A stretch of DNA of 64,000 bases from Circinella minor (lineage: Eukaryota; Mucoromycota; Mucoromycetes; Mucorales; Lichtheimiaceae): assembly GCA_016758965.1 (NCBI GenBank), contig JAEPRB010000054.1, forward strand, positions 124,001-188,000, read 5' to 3'. The notes below the pieces were generated by a model that was not told the DNA's origin, made no database searches, and worked only from the letters and a program-made list of their open reading frames with translations. This document shows, one piece after another, positions 52,601-62,658 of this stretch. The translations under genes were made by a program, and so were the position numbers. How positions within the stretch are numbered: position 1 is the first letter of the stretch; every line of letters begins with the position of its first letter.

Positions 52601-54631
52601 TAATAATAATAAGTGCATCGGCTTATCAGATTCTCAATGTATTTTTGGTATGGTTTGTTGTTATGACGACTTATGCAATCATGTTTATGGAAATTTTCGC
52701 ATTGACCAAATATGGGTCCCAAGCAACATCTGAACATGTTAATTTTCGTTCCTATGCAAACACAATGATTATGCTCGTGCGTTTTTCAACTGGGGAAGCA
52801 TGGAATACTGTAATGCATGACTTCACAGTGGAAGCCCCAGAGTGTGTTACGTCAGAAAATTATCTTTATTCAGATTGTGGTTCGGTCAGTTGGGCCTACT
52901 TCCTATTTCTGTCGTACAATATAATCTCCATGTATATATTTACGGCGATCTTTGTGGCTGTTGTGGCAGATAACTTTTCTTACGTATACCAAATTGCATC
53001 GAATTTTTCACTTGTCAACCGAGACGAAGTCAGAAAATATCCTTTTTTTTTTTACTCAATATTTTATATTAGGATATGTATCTACTAATTTTAGAAACAA
53101 ATGGGCTGGTTATAAACATCAAATCTTTAACTCTTAGATTCTCTATTTTTTTCCGTCAAATACGTACAAGAAGGCCTGGGCAGATTTTGATGTTAATCGA
53201 TCTGGACATCTCGATCCAAGTAATTATATCGGATTTTGGAGAGTAAGTAGCTATGAATTATTATTATGATTATGTTCGACTCCATCACGCCCGTACTCTT
53301 TCTTCAAATTTAGTAGATAGATAACCATTGATGATCTGGATTTTGATGATAATGACTTGTACTTTTCCATTAGAAACTAGGTGGTGTATTTCGAACGCGT
53401 ATCTATGAGCCAGAACATTCTTACAAGAATCTTTCATCACAATGTGCATTAGACGATCGACTTTTAGATCCACGAGAAGGCGTATATGGTATCCGTGTTG
53501 ACCTTCGACTACTTCAACGAAAATTAAATGAAATTGATCCAACAACTATTCATCAGCGTAAACAAGATCTTGATATGCTATATTGGGTAAATAAACAAAT
53601 ACTTTTTTTGCTAATACAAATATATCATGTTATTATCGGCGATAATGCTCATTATAATTTCTATTATATAATAATTAGGAAGCTGCACTAATAGAAGGTT
53701 CTAAAGGAGTTTCATTTAATCAAATGCTACTCATGATTGCACGTCGTAAACTTATCATCCCAGAAAATGCATTGTTGTAAGTTTTATAAACTGTTTCAGA
53801 TTTTTATTATTAGTTTTACATGTATGCTTATTGACTATTTATGTAAAAAACAAAAATAAAACGTAAATCTATCAGGATGGAAGAATTATTAAGTAACCGA
53901 AAACGCGAGGATGTTGTACGAACCTTGATTAAAATTGATCGTGTCAAGGGTATGATTGAAACGATCGCTCTGCGAAAAAAGTTTCTTCAGCATTTAGAAA
54001 ACAAGAAACAGCAAGCAACAAATAATAGTAATAATTCCCATAACTGTAAGCGTATTTCCTTTTTTTTTTGACATATGACTTGTTTGTTTACAACTATTTT
54101 ACCTTTTACCAAAACATTTAATTTATTATTTAGTGCCATCTATTGTTGTGGAGCAGCACCGCTTATCTCGACCAGTCAACATGATGAATCTTTACTCTGC
54201 TCCTGCAACACCTGTTACACCTACTAGTGGCTATAATCACTATTATGATGATAACGGGTCAGTTATATCAGGGAATGATCTGTAAGTTTAGTTTTTTTCT
54301 TGAAAATAAAAGTGTGACGTTTTTTGTTTATTTAATTAATACTTTTTGAAATGGTTGTTTGTCTTTTCTTTTTAGGAGGAGTCCAACATTTGATCGAACA
54401 CATGAGGATTCTTCTTATTTTGATCCAGAACCTGGAACTATTAGAGACTCACATAGCCGACAAAACAGTGGAACAAGTGAATCTTTAGGGCAGCGGGACA
54501 TTTGGCAAGGTAAGTGATAATACTACAACAATAATTAATTAGTCAATGTTCTGATTGTATATTTTAATGCTCACTTATTATCACTATTAATTATACATTT
54601 AGATATGCTTCAAAGGGAATTGAATGATTAA
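46645..54631 (+). CDS. CCH1: Voltage-gated calcium channel alpha subunit, Cch1 family
   Basis: About 22 exons give ~2040 residues, the usual Cch1 size. Exon ends: 46645-47564, 47627-47779, 47855-48211, 48308-48363, 48455-48603, 48689-48770, 48852-49035, 49115-49316, 49351-49635, 49725-49805, 49878-49967, 50037-50154, 50237-52123, 52232-52496, 52614-53036, 53164-53242, 53374-53586, 53679-53776, 53876-54045, 54134-54281, 54376-54509, 54603-54631. A 300-residue polar N-terminus precedes four six-helix domains. Domain III S4 shows Arg-rich ERAFRAFKALRALRLINLLKP. Pore loops read NQTWTEPMY (I), SGEDWTTVLY (II), SGEGWIDVLE (III) and TGEAWNTVMHD (IV), giving an N/E/E/E filter. After domain IV, KKAWADFDVNRSGHLDP is EF-hand-like. 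Two junctions are unusual: 49317-49350 (34-base intron or one-base indel) and 53037-53163 (apparent AT-AC intron). The channel mediates calcium influx with Mid1 at the plasma membrane. Confidence 0.93.
53037..53163 (+). other. Apparent U12-type AT-AC intron in CCH1
   Basis: The intron begins ATATCCTTTT, an exact match to the U12 5' splice consensus, and ends in AC (AAATAC before the G at 53164). Removing it joins AA to G and gives EVRKYKKAWADFD, continuous with the family pattern. A branch-like TCTTTAAC lies at 53124-53131, one mismatch from TCCTTAAC, but 33 bases from the acceptor. That is longer than usual. The next closest candidate, TTCCGTCAA at 53151-53159, is weaker. No GT-AG alternative keeps the conserved VRKYK residues. 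Confidence 0.72.
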
Positions 54632-54905
54632 AATATATATTTTTAAATTATTGAAAAAAAACCATGATACCTTTGGTAGAATAAAAGAAAAAAAAAGTAA
54701 TATTTATTTTATGTTGGTTGTCATCAATAAAACCCAAGTCCAGTTTTTTTTTTTTTAATTGCACTTATCTTTTTATGTAAAAATTAATTACTCCCCGACT
54801 CAAAACCGCAGGAATTTGTGAAGCCACAACTTGCTGGGTTACTTTTTTTTTTCTGAAAAAAGGTTGACAACCTTTATTATACATATACAACAATAGTAAA
54901 ATATC
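54632..54905. promoter_or_regulatory. Spacer CCH1 to MAK21
   Basis: This 274-base AT-rich tandem spacer contains AATAAA at about 54727, a likely CCH1 polyadenylation signal, and the MAK21 leader. I see no further feature. Confidence 0.4.
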
Positions 54906-57745
54906 ATGGCGTTATTCGAGCCTACTTCAGAATGGCATGAAATTGAATTGCCCGACTTAACAATCAACAAAAAAAACGATAAAGAACTTTCCATTGAAGA
55001 AATTGCTCAAAAGAAAAGTTATGCCAAAAGCTTACTCAAACAAGAAAACGAAAAGGTGGATATGACCACACAGCTTTCAACAAGCGATCGTAACTTTGTA
55101 TCCAACATTATGACGTCCGGTACATTGTCGGATCGTGTTTCTGCTTTGACATTGTTAATCCAAGAATCACCTTTACACAGTTTAAAAACATTTGATACAT
55201 TGTTGACCATGACTAAAAAGAAGGGAAGACAAGAAGCAGTAATGGCTTTACAAAGTTTAAAAGATTTATTTGCTGGTTCAGTATTGCCTGATCGTAAATT
55301 GATTTATTTTGCTGATCGACCATTGGGTAATGCAAGTGTAGACGATCGTCATTTACTCTTGTGGTATTTTGAAGATCATTTGAAAAAGTTTTATTTTCAA
55401 GTAGTACAACAAATTGAGGTAATTATATATTTATTGTTATAACTGCCCATATGAGTACTCAAGATAACTTTGGAAAAAGAGAACACATTTATTCCAACTT
55501 GTAAATTATATAATATTAGGCTCTTTCTCATGATCCATTGGTTCATGTCCGTGACAATATGGTACGATGTATTCATGATCTCTTATCGGGTAAACCTGAA
55601 CAAGAACAGAACTTGTTGAAATTATTAGTCAACAAATTAGGTGATAGTGAAAACAAGGTTGCAAGTCGTGCGTCACAAATGTTAGTGGATCTTTTAATTG
55701 CTCACCCTGGCATGAAAATGATTGTCGTCCGAGAAATCGAGCAATTGTTATTACGTCAAAATACACCCGAACGAGCTCAGTATTATTCTCTCATTACACT
55801 TAATCAAACCATCCTTACAGCCAAAGAAAGTGCAGTCGCAAACAAGTTGATTGATATCTATTTCGTTTCTTTCCGACGTATTCTCAAATTATCTGAAGAA
55901 GAAGAAGAAAGAAAAAAAAAGGAAGAAGAGGAAGAAAATGAAGATGCAGATGAAAAGAAGAAATCACAATCGAAGAAACAAGATAAAAAGAAGGGTAAAA
56001 AGGGAAAGAAAGGAAAGAAAGGACAAGCCAAAACCGATAAAAACAGTGGTGACGCTGGACTGGATGTGGATGAACTTCAAGTTAAGATGGTTGGTGCTAT
56101 TTTAACGGGTATCAACCGTGCTTTCCACTTTGCAAAGATTGCCGATGAAGTGTAAGTTATTATTATACATAATCTCAAGTATTGGTTTTCTTTTCTGCTT
56201 CTAATTTTATTTATATTACACATATGGACTTGTGTGGGATTCTTCGTGTTTCAACTAACAAACGTGATACACGTGTCTCTTTTTTATTATATAGTGTTGA
56301 AAAACATTTGGAAATTTTGTTCAAGATTACACATGCAGGCAAATTCTATACGGCCGTCCAAGCATTATCGTTGATTTTCACTATTTCATTAGCCAAACAG
56401 ACTGTTTCAGACCGATTCTATCGAACATTATATGAATCCATGTTGGATAACCGTTTATTGATTACATCCAAACAAACACAATATTTGAACTTATTATTTA
56501 AAGCTGTTCGAGCAGATTCCGATATGCGACGTGTCAAAGCATTTGTGAAACGTATGATCCAGATTGCAGGACATCATCAACCACCATTTGTCTGCGGTTT
56601 ATTTTACCTTTTGAACCAGGTAAGATAGATCAAAATAATTAATAATAACGAAAAGTACATAGTTGATGGGTTTTTGTACCTTTTTCTAATTTTTTTTTTA
56701 ATTTGCTTTCTTAAAATAATAGTTATTGATTTCAAAACCTGCATTACGTACAATGTTAACTACTCCTGAGGAAGACGATGAAGAAGAACACTTCGTTGAC
56801 GTATCAGATGAAGATGAGGATGAAGAAGAAAATGTAGAAAAGAAGGAGAAAATTGATAATGATACGACAAAAATTAAAGCAACAAAGAATAACCATTTAT
56901 ATGATGGACGGAAACGTGATCCTCGATTTAGCAATGCAGAAGCAAGCTGTCTGTGGGAATTGGTAAGTTGCAAATGTGTTTATACTCGACACCTTTGAGT
57001 AGTTGAGTGAGAGGATATAAAAGGTGATAGAAAATGTAATACCTGCTATATATTTGTTTTGTTTACTTACAAAAGATAAATATATTATTACCATTTGTAG
57101 ACACCGTTCCGAAACCACTACCATCCCACAGTGGCGTATTATGCCGAACGTTTGTTCACAGGTGAAAAGATTGAAGGCGAACCTGACATGCACAATAATA
57201 CCTTGATTCATTTTCTTGATCGATTTGTTTATCGTAATCCCAAAAAGAAGACTGGAACACGTGGAAAGTCAATCATGCAGCCTTTGGCTGGTCGTCAAGA
57301 TGGGGGTATTATGATGACACGTGGAAACGCCGATGAGGTGAATACTACACCAGTAAATTCAGTCGAGTTTTGGCGAAAGAAGGTAGAGCAAGTGCCAGTT
57401 GATGAAATCTTTTTCCACAAATACTTTAAACAAAAACGTGACGGCGAGCCTATGGAAGAACCTAGCAATAAGAAACGTAAAGTATCTGAAGATGATGAAG
57501 AAGTATTGTCTGATAATGATGGTGGTGTCGATGAAGATGAAGTATGGCGAGCAATGACTTCGAGTATACCGGGCGGTTTGGACGATGATTTAGATGATAT
57601 AGATGAAGATTCAGATGAATTTGATGACGAAGAAATGCGTAAATTATTAGAAGACGAAGACGATGATATTAGTGATAATGATAGTGATAATAATGATATG
57701 GGAGAAATAGAGATGGTAGAAGCACCCTCCTCTGATTCCGAATAA
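54906..57745 (+). CDS. MAK21: Mak21/Noc1 (CEBPZ) ribosome-biogenesis protein
   Basis: Five exons (54906-55418, 55520-56151, 56295-56619, 56723-56962, 57101-57745) give 784 residues. The HEAT-like N-terminal part contains SDRVSALTLLIQESPLHSLKTF and DRKLIYFADRPLGN, typical of Noc1. The CBF/Mak21 domain spans roughly residues 390-600, with LFKITHAGKFYTAVQALSLIF, LYESMLDNRLLITSKQTQYL and PPFVCGLFYLLNQ. The late FRNHYHPTVAYYAERL block is also diagnostic. A Lys/Glu-rich insert (KKEEEEENEDADEKKKSQSK) interrupts the middle, and the C-terminus is strongly acidic. In yeast, Noc1 pairs with Noc2 on early 60S precursors in the nucleolus. It is shorter than yeast Mak21 (1025 residues), mainly at the N-terminus. 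All introns are GT-AG. Confidence 0.94.
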
Positions 57746-58181
57746 CAAATAAATAAATAATACTTTACTTTTTGTACCTTATAATATTATAAATAATGGG
57801 ATTAATTCCGAGAGTTTTGATCTCTCTGATGACGAACAGTGTGTTACCTTAAAATAAAATAAAAATTTCTTGGTTTAAATTCTAATAGCGCCATACACAC
57901 TGTGTTATTATTTTTATATACAAATGTAGAACTGATATTTTTGGGGGAGGATTAAATAGGTTAATCCATGATAAATTATGGTGGGAATAGTATTTAAGCA
58001 AAGCCTTACCGCGCGCCAATTTTTTTATTTTTATTTTGGATACAAAACAGTGATTATATTTTCATCTCAGATAAAACATATGAAACATAAACTAGTTCCT
58101 TGATTATATGCCTTTATTATTATTATTGTTATTATTATCTCTCTCTCTCACTATTGCTCTCTATTGCTCTCTCTCTCTATT

Positions 58182-58214
<33 letters not shown>

Positions 58215-58792
58215 TACTCTCCCTTTTTTACAAAAAAAAAAAAAAAAAGTCGATCATTTTTAAATCCCTTGTGTTATGCCGAATATGAACTCAACTTGCA
58301 CACATAACACATACACAAATACGCACAAAAAAAAAAAAAAAAAAAAGAAAAACATACTGCTAGCAAAATCACGGGAACATGTGGTGGTTCCATGTGAGGT
58401 ATCCAATGATATCCTATCTTTGAATAGATAGATGCATTACGTAGTATAATAGCAACATATTATATGAGGATGATGTTGGTTGGTGCCCATGAACAGATAC
58501 TTTTGGGGAACAAACAATGTCATAACCCATTTGTGTTGATCGCTTGTAAATGAAGTATTATTAACACATCTCTTTCCACTTTTTCCACTTCCTTCCCATT
58601 CACCTTACTTTTTTTTTTCTTTTAAATATATTCTTTACCTCTTCTTTTTGTTCTTTTTCTTCTCTTTCTTTCTTTTTTTTTTCTTTTTTCTTTTTCATTT
58701 TTTTTTTTTTACTATTAATTCTCTTTCTTTTGTATCGGCCATCACCATATTATTTCAGCTACTTAAACCAACCCTTGAAAAAAAAAAGTATA
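57746..58792. other. 1-kb intergenic spacer with simple repeats
   Basis: It holds the MAK21 3' flank, a CT microsatellite (58139-58224), poly-A runs, and a long C/T-rich leader (about 58560-58710) before the WOPR gene. Open frames inside the CT and T tracts are low-complexity artefacts. Confidence 0.45.
58139..58224. repeat. (CT)n microsatellite
   Basis: CT dinucleotide runs are interrupted by ATTG/ACTATTG units. Confidence 0.9.
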
Positions 58793-60439
58793 ATGTCTAC
58801 TACAGAAAAGACGTTTCATGGTTATATTGAGACAACTCGAGACTCTCTTATTATTCTCGAGGCTTGTAGACGAGGCTTGCTACCTCGTATAAATCGACGA
58901 TTGCAAGAAAAAGAACGTCAACTTGTACAAAGTGGTGCAGTTTTTTGCTTTGATGAAAATGAAAGCGGTAAACGAAATGCTTATATTATATTTTTCCCAT
59001 CAACCCACTTTTTTTTTTATGTTATCCTCACTAAAAAAAAAAAATTCACCCCCTTGCCATAAACAAAAAAAAAAATAGGTATTAAACGATGGACCGATGG
59101 TTTAGTATGGAGTCCATCACGTATTCTAGGCAACTTTTTAGTATATCGAGAATTAGATAAACGTGCACCACAAAATGATAGTGTCCGTACTTGCCAAAAT
59201 GTATCTGAACGACAACGAGAACGAGCATTAGTGGGATCGTTGACTAATAGTTACCGTTTTAAACGGAATGGATTGATTAAAAAATCCATGTCGATCGTTG
59301 TAAATGGTATACAGCAACATCTTATTAGTTATTATAGTAAAGATGATGTTATGAATGATCGGTTACAAACACCATCCAATATACCTGCCTTGGCAACTCT
59401 TGAAGTCTCACCTGATTTATTGCTGCGTCAGAATTTCAGAATTCCTTTGTTCCTGGATGTTGCTCCTCCTTCACCTACCAAATCACAACGGTTACGGCAT
59501 CAACAGAAACGAACGATATCACCACCACCACCGCCCAACTCTGCTTCTTCTACTACTTCATCAATGACATCAACATCTTCATCGCCATCACCATCACCAT
59601 TATCACCATTATCCCCTACAGAGAAGCGTAAGGATGATATTATTGAATTAAATTTGGAAAGATCTGCATTAAGACAAAAACGACGATTTATGCCGATGCA
59701 ACAACAACAACAACAACAATCTCGAAACTATAGAGGTTATAGTACAAGTAGTATATCTAGTGTCAGTAGTATTACCAGCCCAACTACCAGTATTTCAAGT
59801 AACGTGACCCCGTCACCTACACAACCTACTACTGCACCAGCACCAGATGGTTGTATTTGTGGTCGTAGCAAAGCAGCTCAAGCAGCAGCAGCTGTTCAAC
59901 GAGAACAGCAACGACAAAGCAATGAATTAAATGTGTCCCAACGATCTACTCGCCATCACTCTACTTCTGCGAATATATCTACATATGGTACTACCCAACC
60001 GCAAGTACAACCGTCCACTGTAGACCAACCAACAGTACCACAGCAACCAGCACAACAAATTCCTGGTGGTAAGAATAATAATAAATACAGATTCTGTATA
60101 TACACTAATTGCCCCTTGTGATTTCCACAAAAAAGAATGTAACTAAAAATAATGTTTGTTTGTTTTTATTATGCAGATGATAATCCTGGCGATTTCAACG
60201 TATCATACGGTGTCGGTACATCATTTCCACCTATGGGTGGACCTGCTGGTCTTTATAGTAGCTATCACTTGGATCGACAGGATCAAAACCCTCATCAACA
60301 TTTGTTTTACTCAACTTCGTTACATGCTGTAAACCATTCAGCTATTCCTATGCGATCAGAAATAATTTCAAATGCTTTCATGCTTGATCCTAATTATCTT
60401 TTAGGATCAGGTTGGAATGATTTCGAAATGCAATTGTAA
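58793..60439 (+). CDS. Gti1/Pac2 family (WOPR domain) transcription regulator
   Basis: Three exons (58793-58967, 59079-60068, 60177-60439) give 475 residues. WOPR box A is at residues 6-85: TFHGYIETTRDSLIILEACR, then FCFDENESGIKRWTDGLVWSPSRILGNFLVYREL, with the first intron falling at ESG|G. Box B follows (SYRFKRNGLIKKSMSIVVNG...HLISYYSKDDV). WOPR proteins such as Wor1, Ryp1, Gti1 and Pac2 bind DNA and govern morphogenetic switching. The remainder is Ser/Thr/Pro/Gln-rich and disordered, with a six-glutamine run near 59700. A CICGRSKAAQAAAA segment is of unknown role. Which cellular programme it controls cannot be told. The next gene, on -, is convergent across a 776-base spacer. Confidence 0.92.
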
Positions 60440-60822
60440 CCACAATATATATATATATATATATTTTAGTTTGCTTTTTTTCTATATTAATTTTGTTATG
60501 TAGTTATAAAAATTATTCCAGCTCTGGTTGCGTGGGATGTGATGTATGTATTTTTGTTACATACATTTTTATACTTATATACATTTGTTCTCTTTTTTCC
60601 GTTTCACCCCCTTATTTAAACCTCTCTTTACTTTTATTATTATCTTACCCCTATCGCGCCACCATTTTGTCCCTCCCCCAAATGTTTCCTGACTGTCTCT
60701 TAACAATGACAACAGAGAAACCCTACGTCGGCGATTTTTACATGTATAGTCTTTGATCTTTCTTTTGTTGCTTTATTATCATTAATATTATTATTATTAT
60801 TAAAGAGTTTGAAATCACAAGT

Positions 60823-60855
<33 letters not shown>

Positions 60856-61215
60856 ATAACAATAAAAAAAAATATGTGTGTGTATATGTATTATAATATA
60901 TTAGAAGAGAAATGAGAAAAAAAAAACTTTTAAGTTCGTACAACATTTTCTTAAAATTAAACATTGGTGTGTTACTTTGTATAGAAGTATAATATGTGTG
61001 CTCGTGAAGTGTTTGTGCTGAATTGGTTTTAAAATCAGAAAATTGTTTGTATAATTAAAAAAAAAAAAAAAGGTATATGTATATGTATATATTAAGGGTA
61101 AAAAACAGAAAAAGGAGAAAAAAAGACAGGACAACATGTAAAAAATTATTATTATTGCTATTATTATTATTATTATTATTATTCCTATTGTTACTACTAC
61201 TATTATTATTATTAT
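60440..61215. terminator. Shared 3' region with AT and TTA microsatellites
   Basis: This region lies between the convergent WOPR and H2C2 genes. It contains (AT)n at about 60446-60465 and 60826-60855 and a (TTA)n-type tract at about 61146-61216 that runs into the stop codon of the H2C2 gene. An 87-codon open frame at 60493 has no family resemblance. Confidence 0.45.
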
Positions 61216-62658
61216 TTAATCGTAAGCTGGTAATATAGTCGTACTATTTGTTGTATCATCATTAGAAGTATAAGGCATGAAATGATTTGTTGATGGTGCA
61301 GATAAATGATAAGATTGATGATCTTCTTGATGTGCAAGTATATCCGCTGTTTCCCCTGCCCCTGGAGTACGTAAAAAAGATGGACCATTGTTATTGTTGT
61401 CATTATTGTTGTCACATGGAGCAATACCTAATACATTGGGATAATAGTAACTCATATAGCTACTAGGAGAATGATAAAACATAGGTGATTGAGGTGCTGA
61501 TTGTTGTGTTTGCTGAGGTGGTTGTGATTGTGGATGATGATATTGCTGCGATTGGTGGTGGTGCTGACTATGACTATGATGATGATTAGTGTGATTATTA
61601 TTATTATTATTACTATGATGTTGATTATGGCCCGTTAAAATATGGCGTGGACTAAATCCACTCACCAATGGGTGCTGACTATTTATTCTTTGTAATGGTG
61701 ATGACGATGATCCATATTGATAACTACGCAACAACTCTTCTTCGTCTCTATCATATAAGAAACCGCGTCGTGGTGGTGAACTGGTTGAAGAAACATATTG
61801 TGGTGACGCATCATAGCCATTCTCTGTTGATGGTGGGCCTGAAGACGAAATATCGCTGTCTTCTTGCATTGAAGGAGTACACAGAATAGGTGGAGCAGTG
61901 GCTGCTGCTGCTGCTGCTGCCACTGCTGCTGTATTAGCATCAAATCCACCAAAACTATGTCTACCTGTATATCGCAATCTACTTGCCGATTTATGTGCAA
62001 ATACACCTGGACTCTGTCCTCCATTACGACGAGTTATGCAATATGGACAATGGCGTACAAATCTTGCAACTAATTCTTTAGGTATCCAAGAAAACGTGCG
62101 TCTTACCTATAAACATATAAATATATAATTCGTCGTTGTCATGATTATATTAAATAGTGATAATATATAATATAAAACATTTTGGTTTCTGAAATTCTCA
62201 ATTAACTTATTTTTATTTACCAGAGCAGATGTCTTATCTCGACCACCATGATGGGCGTCTCTGTGAGCTCTGACCAAAATTGAGTATATTTGCTCCTTCA
62301 TTGCAACGGGTTTGCTATCATGACAGACTAGATCAATTGTACCTGGTTGAAGTTGGAACATCTTTTTAACCCAAAAACGGAATTGCGCCGTAGAAATGGC
62401 TGTATTTCTTGGATCCTTGAGTACTTGCTGAATCAATTGATAGCGCTGTTGATCGACCAATGCTTTATCACGCTTTTTGGGACTAAGATTGTTGAGATAA
62501 TCGTCTACAATTGCATCGAACTCTCCCGGTGTTGGTAATTGGTTCTCATCATCGAATGGTTCATCAGGTGGTGTGGATTGTTGTGGGAAGAATCTCCCGC
62601 TTTCGAAGCCGTAGCCCGTAAATGGAGGTTGGGCTGATGGATGTAAAGGTGAATTCAT
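61216..62658 (-). CDS. Protein with integrase-type H2C2 zinc finger, possibly domesticated
   Basis: Two exons on - (62658-62221, 62106-61216) give 442 residues. After a Pro-rich start, residues 45-115 are helical and charged (FDAIVDDYLNNLSPKKRDKALVDQQ...FRFWVKKMF). An H-x3-H...C-x2-C finger follows, built across the intron: RAHRDAHHGGRDKT, then WIPKELVARFVRHCPYC. Spacing and the GGRDKT / F-W-I-P / FVRHCPYC pattern match the N-terminal zinc-binding domain of retrotransposon integrases (H2C2). No catalytic D,D-35-E core follows. Instead there is a low-complexity tail with poly-Ala, His/Gln/Asn runs and Ser/Pro segments. A cellular gene that captured an integrase finger is therefore likely, with a DNA-binding or regulatory role inferred. 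Similar single-finger proteins appear to be conserved in fungi, which argues against a recent insertion. Confidence 0.72.

Noticed and set aside
53029..53170. GT-AG intron (GTCAGA...ACAAG) as an alternative to the AT-AC intron
   Set aside because: It keeps frame but uses a poor donor and removes VRKYK, which fits the family pattern. It remains the null model to test.
58100..58288. Open frame through the CT repeat
   Set aside because: An artefact of a dinucleotide repeat, giving a Leu/Ser run.
60493..60756. 87-codon open frame after the WOPR gene
   Set aside because: Lies in the shared 3' region; hydrophobic low-complexity text with no start context or homology signal.
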